A DNA stretch of 64,000 nucleotides from Lingula anatina. Lineage: Eukaryota > Brachiopoda > Lingulata > Lingulida > Lingulidae. The position numbers and the translations under genes are program-made. Position 1 is the first letter of the stretch. The number at the start of each line of letters is the position of its first letter. The stretch is taken from positions 60,001-124,000 of the forward strand of contig NW_019774736.1 of NCBI RefSeq assembly GCF_001039355.2. The letters run 5' to 3'. The notes beneath the pieces are model-generated. The model made no database searches. It saw nothing but the letters and a program-made list of their open reading frames with translations, and was not told the origin of the DNA. Positions 47,639-62,600 of the stretch are shown in pieces.

Positions 47639-50600
47639 CAAGAAATTAACAAAATATTCACCAGTAAAGGTATATTCAATGTAATAGCTAATTCCTTATC
47701 ATGGTATAATACATTAAGACCCAAACATGCAAAGCCAAGACTGTCTTTCAACAGCCACACTTTCATGTCATTTGTTGTTACATAATAAAATTATTTAATT
47801 TTTTCTAAAAGAATGGAATATATTATGCTTAATCCATACATAACATCTAAAAGGGGTGTAAATGTTTAGGCCCTACATACAAAAATAAATGTATTTCATA
47901 CCACACTTTAGCATAAGTAAAATCCCAATGTAAAAGTTTTTTTCTTAATCTGTAACATAAACTGATCTATTTATAAAAAGAATATAAGTTTCTATTGAAT
48001 TGTAAATAATTTGGCAGTTTTTTTTTTGTTTGTTTGTTTGTTTGTTTGTTTATTAAGGTTATTGTACCTTTGAAAATCCTTTTTACAGTGATTGGCCTAT
48101 CCCCCAATGGGGAATCTTTGCCACCCTCTAAACAGAAGCCCAAGCCAGTAACACCTTTGGTCATTTCAACTTCAATCAAGCTATCTGACAACCCAGGCTC
48201 TGAATGAAACAAAATAAAACGTATAAAATAAACCAAGAAGCAAAAATGTACTGATCCTCTTCATAATGTACAGTTGAAGACGAGGTCTACTTAAAATGAC
48301 TGAGAATAGAATTTGGAACCACCATGATTCTTAATCCAAATCATATCTCTTAATCCAAAAGGACAAAATATGCCACAATATAAAGAGGATACCTTCATGA
48401 AATCATCAGATAAACTGAACATGCATTTAAAGGCATCAGCAGAAGATATGAATAATTCAAGCAAAGTGCATCAATTTTTAAAGCAAAAGCAGAACGGAAA
48501 AGATCAATAATAATAATAATTCACAGAATCAGACATTTAAATAAAATTTGCTTTCAGAATTTCTAAAACAGATTATTAGTGATTATCAGAAATGTGTTAC
48601 CATTTCTGTTTTGAGACCGTGTAAATAACTAAAATCTGTTCTGATATATGAGGATAGATTCAGACAATTATTTATCTTAAAAGCTAGTAATGAACTCCAC
48701 ATATTCCCCATTTTGCTAAAATGCACTATGATAAAATAAAAGGTACAGTGATAAACATCAAATATTTACCCTCTTTTTTAACTTCCATCGTATTATCCAA
48801 CTCCCCTTTAAAATCTTCTCCTGTTCTGGAAAGGACCAATACCAATGGCTGCTTGTGGGTGCGTAATAGGCGCTGTGCTTCTGTGACACCAACATTGATT
48901 AAGCGTTTGCCACTTATGGACAGTAAATGATCACCTTTCTGAATGCGGCCATCTTCATCAGCAAGACTGTGTGGAGTTACATGATCCACCTGCATACGGC
49001 AAAACAATCAGGGAGATATATTCAGGAGTATTTTATTTTATACAAAGCATTAAGATATAAAAAAATTCTTGAATACGTATGTTCACTGAATGGGCAACTT
49101 GATAAACAATAGCAAGTTACAAACTGTAATACCTCCTGGTGGGGTATACAACACTATTTCTACTTCTATGTTAGGGATAAGTACTTAAGTTATCAGAGAT
49201 AAAAGAATGCCCAAAAAAAAAAAAAAGAAAAACCACAAGTTTCCTATTAAGTGAAAACATCCTAAATGGTAGGAAAAAAAGATATCCCCCCGAGTTTTTC
49301 CCATCAACTCACCAACAGTCCTCCAGCTCCATCTACAGCAGTTAACTGGACACCCAGCAGCTGCCCTATCTCCCTGTGTAACACACACACAATGATGTGG
49401 TTGTCATCAGGGGCTCCTGCCTCATCCAAGGACTGGTTGGCATCTTCCAGTAGCGACTGCAGTTCTTCTGCTGGAATCTGACTACAGATGGACACATCAG
49501 ATAAATTAGATGGAGATCTTCTCATGGGATCGCCTTGCTGGGACACAGAGGCCAGATCATACTCACTCAAGTTTGATGCAATAGACCAGCTTCTTTTACT
49601 CCTAGCTGTATTCATGCTAAGACTGTCACTGTAGCTACTGCTTGGTGACAGCAGAGCCAGTCTCGATATTGTGCTCCCTTTTCTGCTCAGATCCACATCA
49701 GATTTTACCATGGTTGGAAACTGATCATCAAGATTTGTTTCTACATCCACCAGAGGAACTCCAGGTAAAACCTTAGAACTTGCGAAACTGTCTGTTTCGA
49801 TAATACTGTTGGGTCTACTTCCAATGAAGAAAATTTTTGATTCGTCTTCCGATTCATCTGAAGACTCCATTTGTGTGGGATAGTCAGTAGTTTCCAATGC
49901 AGGGGGTGGACAAGATGGAAGGGGCGGTGAGGACATAGGCAGAGGAGGAGGTGAATCTGAACTCTCTCTGGATGTTGGTGGAGATTTTTGATAACTCAAA
50001 AGGACAGGAGTGCGCTCAGTCTTAAATTCATTATTTCCAGCAGAAGTCTGTTGGCTTGGCTTGTCAACATGGGAATTATGTCCATGTCCATTTTTATCAG
50101 CTGTCTGCTTGCCTTCTTTATGTGATGGAAATGGAGTAAACTTTTTCAGTGGCTTTAAAATGGGCATGGTTGAAGTATTATGGGATTCTTTAGTTCCTGT
50201 TTTTTCTGGAATAACAGTTGGTTCTTCTTTTCTTTTAGCTGCAGGTATGTCCGCAACTGCCCCCTTCTGCTGGGATGTACTGCCTGATTTATCTGATGGT
50301 TGACTTTGGGATTTCAGATTTTCAGAAGAATGTTGCACTATTTTTCTGGGCAATTCAGGGGTATCTTCATAAAGTGTTGTAAATGGTCCAGTTTTCTTTT
50401 TGGCTTCACCTGACTCAGTATTGTTGCAAGTAATGGAATCCTCTGAATTGGTTATGTTTTCAGTTTTCAGCTGTTTATCCACAAAAGCTTGCAACCTGTC
50501 AAAACTTGGTGACAAACTTTTTATATGGTTTGGGCTTTTTTCTGGACTTTTGCTGGGTGATTTCACTGGACTGTACAGTATCTGGGTAAATGGTTTGTGC

Positions 50601-53600
50601 TCTTGTTTTGGTGATACCTCCTGCCTTGGACTTGTCTTGTAGAAAGTAGGCCCTTCTTCGCCCTCTGGTGGCAATCTTGGATATTCTGGAACAGGGCTTT
50701 CTGAAGTATCAGAACTACTCACGCTACTAGAATCTGATAATGACTTGTGAACATACTGTTTCCCTAATGGGGACTGCCTTTCCAGTAACTTTTGCAAAGT
50801 TGTTGAGGAATTTTCTTTTGTTGGCGATATGTTCCTCACGTGCTCCTTGTTCTCTGAGAATTTTTCCTTTTTCTGCAGCACTATGGGTTTGTGAGATGGA
50901 ACTGTGCTCCCTGCTTGCTGTGTTATGTCTGTTTTAACTCCTAGAGGGGAAGTGGATTCTGTCCTTGTAGACAACTGCTCTTTATCTTGATGGCCAACTG
51001 GCACTTTTAGTTCAACTTCAGATGTAGTGTTTATAGACCCTGAAAGTAAATTCCAATTTGTTATATGCTCCTCTTGAAAAACAATTTCGGGATCTACTAC
51101 AAATGGTGATGATTCCTGTTATGGACCATCAAAATATACCACATGAATATTATGGTGTTCCTCAGTAAACAGGTGGTCGCTAGTACTGAAATACCCATTT
51201 TTTTTCAGGATATCCCATATAAAGAAAACTTGCCTTGAGGCGAGAATCAGCACAAACTACACCATAAATTATCATGAAGTATATGTCCTATAGTAGTATA
51301 ATATAGCTGCCACCCCTATCATATCAATTACACATACCTTCTTCTGCTTTGGCAGCTAAGAATACAAGACGAATGATCCCTCTGGGCAAGAACTTTAACA
51401 ACTGCTCTAGCTTTGTAGTCGACTGTCCAGCAGTGCTTTGACCATTCACTGACAGTAAAATGTCCCCAGTTCTGAAATGGACAGTCACAAAATATCATAG
51501 TTCAAAAGCCTACTAAAAAACAATACATAAAGCAATATTATTATATAATGTCAAAGTATTTCATCAGAGAGAGACTAAAACAGAGACTAAAAAGTTAATC
51601 ATTTAATTGTATAACTTTCACAATATAGGTGATTTTATTTATAAATTGAAACCAAAACACATATCTTCTATGCATTGTGTCATGCCTTAAATTGCATGAA
51701 ACAGAATATAAAACTAAATGTATTTGATAGTGATGCTGAAACGCAATGTACTAATCACAGGTTCTTAAACTCAAACTAATCTTCTTTTTCTAAATATCCC
51801 TTTATACTTTAGTCAACATTAAAAACATGCTGTCTAACTTCCATCCCAATATGCAATACAATCCCAATACATACTAGGTTTGACTGCTAAACACGAGTAA
51901 AATTCTTTCAACAACTTCACAAGTACAACAAAACAGCAAGAAGTGTCAGTTTACTTTTGAATACTAGTAATGTGAAACCATCAATCATATGTCCCAATCT
52001 TATTCCACTTATGATAATATGATTTATTGACAGTTCTTTATATGCAAATATATAAATGAATAAATTGTGTAAATCTGCACAGAACTATATGTGTAAGATA
52101 TTTACACAACATAAAAACACCTTGCTATCACTAGTTATATAATCTACTAGAAGTGCTACTAAGTGTTTATGTCCAATTTTATGTGGATGTTCATTTTAGT
52201 TCTAACAGAGTGGAAGTAAAAAGGCTGTTCTCCCTTGATGTCAGAAAAAGGAAGAACAGCAGTCTCAAGGTTAAACTCACCTTATCTGTCCATTTTTTCC
52301 AATAGGTCCTGTTTTCTGAATTTCAGTAACCACAGCTTTACCGTCTGGGTTGACTTCTACTTTCAGTCCTAATCCAAGAATACCTGAAAGAAAAATGGCA
52401 TCTGTCAGAGTCTAGACCAATCCTATGCTATTCAGGCCAACTTACATATACTATTGAGCAAGGGTTAAACGTGGCTTAAAAAAGTGCTTGAACACCTTAG
52501 GGGTTATTCAGCATAATTTGTCACCGTATCTCCAATCATTATCAAATCTATTTTCTGTAGCAAGATTACAAGTATATTAAGTGAACTTCTTCGCTTAAGT
52601 TCAATTCCAGGCTGCTAAGTCAACATATTTCTCAGTTCTCTTTGATATACATTTTTCAATCTTTGATAGTTTGTTAACCATACTAATCTTTAATATGAAA
52701 GTCAATTATCCAACTCTTTCACTAGATAAAAAAACCCTTATCCTATATTCACATCAAACTGCCAAACCTTGATGCACTTCCTGGTACACAAATGTCAAGC
52801 ATTTTTACAGAAATTTCCATAATTTATAAATACAGCTGCTGGTCAATCTACACTACAGCTCTTGTGATTACATTAAATTTTATTCCAAATGATTCCTTTT
52901 TACATCAACCATCCACCTATCTTAAGTTAACATATCCTGTTATATTTCAAAATGTCCTTTCCTAAATGAAATATTCATTAAACGAAGCAGACCTTGAGTA
53001 AACCTTACTTGATCTCTGTCTCTTGCTAATATATTGCACATATGATATCATATCTACCTTAAATGTGTCGCCATAAGCCCTCAGTTTTCACCAAAACAGC
53101 ATGACCCAACTCTGATATTTGATGTGAAACTTATTATACTGACATGTTTGTACGGTAAGATTGTTATTCCAATAGCAAAAAAGGAATTTGATTGATAACA
53201 TCTGCAACATTCATCAGCCATCCTACTTTGCACAATACATTTGTTATTGATCTTAAAAATTATCACAAAAAGCTTACCTCCATAATAATATGCATGACCT
53301 AGCTACTACACCAATGCCATAAAACCCTACCTGCTGTCTATGTATAATAATTCTCTCAATATGGAGATACAATTGTCATATTCCCATAGATTCATGTGTC
53401 AATGTCCCAAGGGCAGAGTGACTACGCGTTTACCAAGAGTATGCATAAACCATAAACCATAAAAATTATCCACAAAGGTATTATAGTCGAGAATAAAAAC
53501 ACCATGATGCTGGTTTTCCCTTCAAGTTAAGTTGCACTATCTTAAACTGGATGAGGTAAGCTTAATTCAAAGGAAGCAATTCTAACCATATTATGAAGCT

Positions 53601-56600
53601 GTCACATAGTTCACTTCACCCCACCTGTCCCCGGCTGTGTACTTCTCTCTTTTATACACTTCAACTGATAACAATGCAGAAGAAAAATGCAAGGCATTCG
53701 TGACTTCCGTGGAGAGAATGTAATCTCATTCCAGAAAAAAATTGATACCTCTCTCAATTGAAGTGATTCTTAAATACCTTCTGCCACTTTGTGTGTGTGT
53801 GAGTGTGCGTTTTTTTTTTTTTTTTTTTTCTTTTTTGAGAGAGATAATATTTTGATATATAACACTAATACATGTGCATCAAATTTTGTTTTTCTTTGAG
53901 GCAGTATTTTGACACACACCATGCTTAGATCTGCACGAAAATACTGATAAGTATCAGGATGCTTTCAAACATGCCACTTCAAGTACAAGTTATTCAGTTC
54001 ACTGACGTCTTAAAAACTTAGATGGTTAAGATATGAAACACTATTTATTTGAATTTATTAATACATGCCATATTTAGTGTCTTTTTGAACAATTCACAAT
54101 CCATAGTCATTTTATAGCAACTTGTTCAAGTGTCACAAACAAAAAGACCTGCTTCTGCGTAACAGATTTGTAAAGCAATGGTTTTTGCTAAACAATTTTT
54201 TTATATGAAAGTATACATGTGGCACAAAAGCACACTAATCTCACAACTGCTCTGATAAGTTAACTACATGTCAGGATCAATTCAAACTCAAAAATACAAT
54301 GCTCACATTAAGTGCCTTGCTTTTAGGATAATTTCCTACAATAGACAAAGTTTAAAATTTACTCACACAGTTCACTGTAACAAATTTAAAGACACCTTTT
54401 CCTAAGCATCACTAAATGTCTTATCAATTATTTAATTCAGATATATTCAAAATGACCCCTGCATAACTGACAGTTTCCCATATTTTTAAACTAAAAATCT
54501 ATACAATTATCAGGCAGAAAATGATAACTCTTGCTTTTTGTTAAATAATCATGCCATAAAACCCTAATCTGTTTTAGAAACACTTTAGAAGCCATATTTC
54601 AGCTGAGTACTCTATAAAGTCATCAGGCATTTTCAGAAACTTCAAAAGTATTTTAGTGCTGGTAAATTAAATGAGATTACTAATTTGAGACAATAATTAT
54701 AAAGCCAGATAAAAATATGTACTTAAAGGTTACTCAATATGAAATTTAAAACTGCAAAGCCTACATCAGTTGTACAGATTACATATACAAGAAACACATA
54801 CTGCTATAAAGCAACATCAAGGCAAAAGTAATTTCATTAAGTACATTTCACTGAACAGTTTATATATTCAGACAAGGGAATTTCTTTAAGAGTACATCAT
54901 AAATCTGAAAGTTTTTAAAGATTGTTACCTTTCAGGACATCAATCTGAAAAGCTTGGTCGGGTGATCTTTTTTGGAATACCACTGGCTGGATGGCACTCT
55001 TTTCACTCCATTTTCTTGCAGAGGTGGTCCAAGCTGGTGTTGATCTGACAGATGCTGCACCAGAAGTTGGTTGAAAACTGAGAGGCTTAGCTTTCAGTAA
55101 AGCTGGCTTGGGGTCAGATTTTACTACAGAATCAGATGGCTGTTCTGGCCATTTAGAACTTCCTTCCTGTGATTTTCTCTGGGCTAAATACCCACTTAAA
55201 GTCAGTGGCCGTTTCAGTTGCAGTGGCTTTACCAGAGGCATAGTAATTGGTTGTGCAGAAGCCTTGCCTTCCTCAGAATCTGTCATATTTGAAGCAGACG
55301 CCATTTCTACTAGTGGCTGCTCTGCTTGTTCTATGACCTCTTCTTTAGTCATTGAGGCTGGGTGGAAAAGTTTGGAATCAAAGTCTAAGTCATAGTTAAA
55401 TTGTGGCCCAGTTTGATCTTGTTGCTCTGTGTTTGTCACTTGTTGTTTTTGTAAGAGGGTTTCCCATTGCTTGGAGTAGTCATGAGATTCAGTTTTGTCC
55501 TGATTTTCAGTTTCGGAGTCAAAATCCAAGATGTCACCTTCTGTAAATTTGTTTTCCATCCCTTCATGAAAAAATTCAATGGTTTCTTCTTGCGACTCAA
55601 CAGACATTTCTGTCAAAAGAGGAAATCGAAATTTGCTTGCTTCATTTTCAACATTCCAATTTTGGCATGTTATATCATCACTAGCATTAATTATATTAAA
55701 TGTATTATCTGGGCCAGTTAATAGTTCATTTGCATCATGCAATGCACTCTCTGGTTTTTCATTAAAAGAATCTGGGGGAGGGAAGATCATTTCCAAGACT
55801 TGTGGATCTTGTTCTTTTGGATTTACAATAAATTCAACAGGAGGAGGACCTGAACTGGGAAGTGGCGGGATATAGTCTTCTGAGTCACTGTCACTATTAG
55901 ATCCAGCAGTTATTTCCGTGGCACTTTCAGGGAGAAAGGTAGAATTATTCAAGTCAGTCATGTTGCTAATCATGGCAGTAGACACTTTTTGGGTTGGTTG
56001 GTCAGTATTTATTACCACAGGTATTTGGTCTTCGTTATAATCCTGTTGCTTAAGTTCTTTTATTAGTTCTAATATGCTTTTCTTGCTGTTTGGGGACGAT
56101 TTTTGTTTATTGCTCTCAGATGTTGCAGTTACTTCCTCTGGGGAAGCTATATCACTTGCCATTGAACAGTTTGTTCCTTTCAAACCAGCACCCTGTTTGT
56201 CAGCAGTATGTCTTGAATCAAACTCATCATAGTTTGACAACTCTTCAGTTTCATCTTCCTCTGTGACTTCACTAAGTGTCAGTGGCTCACTTACTTCAAA
56301 ATGGGGAAGACTGTGACGAGGGAGAGATTCAAGAGAGAAGTCATCCGACATTTCAATGACTCTGTCCCCAATATCCGTAAGTCCATCGACTTCACTTTCT
56401 TCAGTGTCCATCTGCTCCATTTCCAGTAAGTGATCATACAAACTACTACTGTCATCTGAGAATTCTTCCATAGTTTTGAATACTTGTCCCTTGTGAAACC
56501 CCTTTTCACTAGCAGGATCTCTTTTTTGTGATACAGTATTTGTAATAATGACTTCACTCTCAGGTTTTAGACTTTCCTGCTCTGAGTGGTGGGATGATGG

Positions 56601-59600
56601 AGTGAGATTTTCAAGATCAAACTCCTTTTCAAGCCTCTCAAAAGGGCTGATGAGTTTGTGATGAAAGTTAGATATTGGGGTTAGTGTTCCAGGAACAGGA
56701 GAACCTATTGTATCAAATACATCTTCTTCTTCTGCATTAGCAAGTTTTGTAATGTCTTCTATTGTTTCTTTACTTTGCTCTTTATCAAAATCATCATAAT
56801 AGGTGTTACTTTGTGGGAGATCATTTTTATCATAATCCTTAGCATCTTTGACCAAAGTTTTATCTTGTGATTCCTCGTCATCTTCTTCCTTACCTAAATG
56901 CATGCATTCAGTCTGAGATTCATCCTCTGAGCTGATGTCCAAAATGTCATCAATATTTGTTGCCAAGACACCTTTCTCTCCATCTGGGACCTGATTCTGT
57001 TCAGATGTGACACATGTATAAGAATCTTTTTGCAATGGAGTTTGGCAGTCTTCACCTTGCTTTGCTTTCACAGCTGCACCAAAAGGTGTAATGAAGATAG
57101 GAGCTACAAACACTTCTCTGACTTCCTCATCACTGTCTGAATCACGGCTGGTGTAAATAACACTTGACAGCATTTTTGTACCTTGAATACTTTCCCTACC
57201 TGCCCCTTTTTTCCAACTTGTAGACTGGACCTTTAACTGGCTGTCATCATGTAGATCACATTTTGACGAATCTGTGGAGACGTCTTCCACATTTTCTCCA
57301 TTCCCAAAGTTGTCCTTCAACAATGATAGCTTTACCTTTGTTTGAGCAAAGACAACACTGTGGTGTGGCTGATCCTGCATGGCTGGTGACAAGTCTTCCA
57401 ATTGCAAGGCATCTATGGACCTGTCTTCTGCTCCTACCACCTCCAAGTTCTTATGTGATTCTGCACCTGCGTTTTCTGAAGTATCTGGGTTTTTTGTTGT
57501 CATTGTGACATTGATGTCCATTGAAGGACCGAGATTGACTTGCCTTAATACTTTCAGGGTGACTTCACCATAAGCATCATTGAGAGCCTCCATGCATTCT
57601 GACTGTGTGAGTCCTTTCAGTGATATGCTGTTGCATGACACCAGCCTATCCCCCTCTCTCAGTTCACCTTTCTCTGCACACACACCACTAGGCAGGACCC
57701 TTTTAACCTGTTAACAGAAGTAAGAAATCACAAGTGTGTCAATATTTTTCCATCATGTGTACCCTTTCTAAACCTTCACACCTGTTAACTTTCTTAGTGC
57801 CACTTCCTATGACAACAATTACCTTGGCAGGCCATTGTTGTCAGACAGTCTCATTCTTACAACAACTACAGGAAAAATAATAGAAAGTATTGTATGGGAA
57901 CTATAATGCCTAAGGACAAAAACATCATTTGATGATGAAAAGTTATCTTTAGTAAACATGCATTATTATTTTTATGAAAGTTAAGATATATTTCAATATA
58001 GAATCATCACAAAATTTACAAAATTTCAAATTGACTTATTTAAAACTGAATGTCATAACTACATGTAGTCATGGTCAATACATTTATCAAATAAAAGAGA
58101 AACATGTCGTCTATCCTACACCTGAAGTATAATTTCAGTTGTAATCCTCTCACTAAAGTCCTATCACATTTTAAATAAGCCAAATAATGAGGTCCCTACC
58201 TGACAGTATTCTCTGGTGGATCCATAACTTGGTACAATACTAATACCTAGACAGTCTTTGGGCCCCCTGTAGACATTGATACTGAGTAGAACATAGCCTT
58301 TGGGAATTTTCAAACCTTCCTCAACTGCTCCATCATCAGAATCATAGAACTGATTCTCTTCCATGGACTGAATAGATGACAGGTCAGAATCTCGGTGGCC
58401 AATCCTGAGAGCATCAACAGATTCTGTGTCACTCTCTGTGAATTCACTCCCAGAATCGCCTGGTTTTAAGATGTCATCGGATTCACTAGAGATGAATTGT
58501 TTTTCTACCCCACGTTTTATTGTCAGCATAACACGCAATGGAATTTCTTGAAAGTATGTAATGGCTTCAGAATGAGTCATGTTTCTCAAAGATCGTCCGT
58601 TCACTTGTAAAATTTCATCTCCTGGGCATAAACCTTTCTCACTTCCTGAGGCCCGCTCAGCAGCACCCCCTGGTATCACATTCTTCACAAACACCCCTTT
58701 ATTAAAGAGCTTTCATCTGGAGCATCTTCAAAATGAAGTCCCATGCCCAATTTTTCACCAGGCAGACGGTGAAGCATTAACACTTCAACTTTTCTGTCAT
58801 CCTCGTCAGATTCTGATTCAGTCTCTGTCTCTGTCTCAGATGAATCTTCATCAGAGCATTCCCCATACATGCTGCCAAAATAATTTGCCTGCCTGGTCAC
58901 ATTATGCATATCTTCATAACAATTACCCTGTCGTTTAAGTTCTGCATCATTTTCTTCTGTTTGAGATAAATTCTTATGCTTCATATCTCTTAAAATTTCT
59001 TTATTGGTTACATGCTTGCTATCCCCATCCCTTTTGTCAAAGTCCTCTTGTGTCAGGGTGCCCCTCCTTGCTGTGTGCCCACCATAGTCCCCATCACTGA
59101 GGTCTGAATCAACAATTTCTGTAGCAGCACCTGGAGTAGATTCTCGTGAATCTGGATTTTGAGGTACATTAACTTTTTTGTGAGGGGACACCAAAAGGTT
59201 GGAAGTTTGTCCATGTTCAGGATTTGTTTGCTGATCAATTTTTTGACCAACTGGTTTAACATTGCTTTGGTCACTCAAATGAGAACTGTTTTGGGGTTCA
59301 TCTGTCTGGTGAACATCTACTTCAGTAAATATTACTTCTTTTTCCTGGTACTTAATATCTGCAGGTGCTTGAAGTGGAGATTTTGTTCCATCAGCAGTTG
59401 CATGGACAGATGCTATAGCAAAGATTGCACTTTTTGCGGATAAACTTGGGCGTGACCTGAACATGTCGTCCTCCTCCCCCGATGGTGGCACAATGGAAGA
59501 TGGAGACTGAAAGAAGAAAGGGTACCTCACATTGTTGCCTTTACTATTGGAGATTATCAAGAACCTTTGTTCAAACCAAAGTCTTTCTTTAATAGCCTTT

Positions 59601-62600
59601 ATTATTTTTTTTTTTAATTTAAAAGAAACATTCAACTCAGATCTTACCTGTCCACCCTGTTCTTCTTTGGGTGCTTCACTGACTGCTACCTCATACAAAG
59701 AGTCTGAAATGATAATAAAACTCACTAAAACATAACCAACACAATATGTACTCAAACTAAGTGTAGCAAAACGAGTAGCTTTCCATAACAAAATGAAAAA
59801 GAGCCCCTTTTCCAAGTCCATAATCTCTACTTGTTATAAGAAACATTTCTAAGTGATCATTAAAAACCCCACCAATATTTAATTTCTAATTTGAAAGTAG
59901 AACCTAAATTAATCAGTAGAACACAATCATCAGTCATCTCTTTGCATCAAATATTCATTTAATATTACAACTACTAACAACAGACCAAACACACATGACC
60001 CTCCACTAATGACATCTTAGCATCAATCAATACAGGGAATGTCATGTTTTTCCTTTTTATTGCAACTATATAAAAAAAAATTCCTTGAATTTTGAACATA
60101 ACTGAAGTTTGATACAAGACAACAATGCACATTTTTTTCAGACAAGGAGAAACAAGCAAGGTGAATATTTCTTTTTTGACTGAATGCAAAACACCCAGTC
60201 AAGACCAGACATTCAAACACCATGTACGATAAAAACAAAACAAAAATATTCACTCCATTCCATAAAATAACTGACAACGAGGTTAATAAATTGTTCAGGA
60301 TTTGAATATCAATTCTGGTTGCAGAGGTTAAATACAACATGAATACAAGACTTGACATTTTCAAAACATAACTGTCTTGTAATTCACAGCATGCATTTGG
60401 TGTTCAGCTGAGGAACAATCATTGATTAAGCAGATTTTCATAATTTATCATTAATCCAACCCTCAATCCACCATTTTTATACTTCTGTAATTAAAAATCT
60501 CCACACCAAATAGTGAGTGATAAGATGCCTTATTCTCATGCAATCAATTTTTTTTACCACTATTATCCAAAACCACGAGATCCAGATATATTTTGGTACA
60601 AACTACAACAACGAAATCCACATCAACAAGGTTGTGAACACCAAGATATATGTATTACCACATCAACAAATACTGAGACAACTACCCCTTCACTTTCTTA
60701 ACTTCATAGGGTAATAAATGTGTGATTGAAGAGTTTTTTATCAGTTTTTGTTAACTCCGTACCACAACCAGTTCTACTATACCTTACAGGATGCAGCGAC
60801 AGACAATCTACATTGAGGGTTACTAGTCATAATAATGAATACAAGGTTCAATACGTACTTACTACACACGTTACCTCCACGCGTCTGACCTGAACAAAGA
60901 ACAGTCAAGTACATGAAAACTAAAACAAGTGCCTAAAGAGTAACAGAACCAAACACATTTTAGCATCACAGCTAGTGTCAGTGCACAGGTTTCCACAATT
61001 AAACACATGCAAATGGACAAAGTTGAAGACGCACATTATTCTGCACATAAAGCTAACGACATACATGGAAAGGCTTGAAGATTGACAGTGCTAACATTCT
61101 TGTTAATCTTGTAACTAAAAACAATATTTTGTAAACACAGTTAACATTTACTAATCTCATAAAAAAAAAAATTCATATCAACAAACAGACTGTAACAGAT
61201 AAATTTCACATTAATTAATTTTAAAAAAAAAGCAAGCATACAGTAACTTATTGGCAGTTGCATACAGATCTAATCACCATACCTCACCTGCTAACCCAAC
61301 CAGAGGACAGTTACATTTGTCTCAATCCTGGAATACCTGCACTGTCCACTATGATACATTGGGCTAACCCCAATCAATACATACTTTATGGCCCCAATCA
61401 ATATTCCCTTAATCTCCCAAAACAGAAGTATGGCACCAGGAACAATTGATGTATTGTAATAACATATTGATTACTGCATTCCCTGCTTCACTTTGATAAT
61501 TAGTGCATACTGAGTAAAGTATAAGCTACAGTTGCTGCCCTTGTAACATTTGATGAATGGATGTCAGAGGAAGCTTTTTACCTCACTGTTTGGCTAATGG
61601 ATTGGCAATTAAAATGTGAAATGCTCTGCCTGCAGATGAATGGTTTTATTATAAAAAAAAACTAATGCAAAACTGAAAATGTATATGAGACATGGAGTAA
61701 TGGATCATGACATGGTACTTTGAAACAATATTACTAGATTCAAGGTTTATAGTCAACTTATGATCATCTTTCATTTCATACATGTGTGCAAATGAACAAA
61801 TATATACTTATCTATAACTAGAGACATTTCCAAAATGTATGTTTTTATGCAAATCCTTATCTGTCACTTATGCTTGACAAAAAGGAGACAGCAGAGGAAT
61901 TTAAACAGCATTGGCATTATGATAGCTATTTTGTAAATACCTTCTTTTTCTCAATAATATTAGAAGATATGACATGACAGGCAAAATCAAGAAGAAAAAA
62001 GATTTTGTCATGAAACTACAAACTACCTGACATTCTGCACTATGACCTTCTGGAAGGCTTACTTCATTCCTAACAATCATGGGTTCCTGTTTGCTCGCAG
62101 GTGAGGAAATATGGGCACGTAATATCCATTGAATAAACACGAATAGAATCCCAGACAGCCTCAGTAATCTGGCCCACGTCTGGCCCAGATCTGGCAACGT
62201 CTGGCAATATCTGGGCCAGATTTTGCCAGACACTTGCCAGATCTGGGCCAAGTCTGGCAAAGTCTGGCATTTATGCCACATTTTGCCNGGTGCAAATGAA
62301 CAAATATATACTTATCTATAACTAGAGACATTTCCAAAATGTATGTTTTTATGCAAATCCTTATCTGTCACTCATGCTTGACAAAAAGGAGACAGCAGAG
62401 TAATTTAAACAGCATTGGCATTATGATAGCTATTTTGTAAATACCTTCTTTTTCTCAATAATATTAGAAGATATGACATGACAGGCAAAATCAAGAAGAA
62501 AAAAGATTTTGTCATGAAACTACAAACTACCTGACATTCTGCACTATGACCTTCTGGAAGGCTTACTTCATTCCTAACAATCATGGGTTCCTGTTTGCTC

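Noticed and set aside
49266-50937. Plus-strand open frames opposite the PDZ-gene linker exon
   Set aside because: Shadows of a real exon on the minus strand.
55108-57573. Plus-strand open frames opposite the acidic linker exon
   Set aside because: Antisense shadows caused by the biased codon content of the Ser/Asp/Glu-rich exon.
62022-62090. Candidate exon reading [20 protein letters not shown] with AG and GT neighbours, also in the second copy (about 62526-62600)
   Set aside because: Its phase (0 in, 0 out) does not fit between 63199-63301 (ends phase 1) and 59648-59703 (starts phase 1), which join perfectly without it. Not supported as an exon, though an alternative first exon cannot be excluded.
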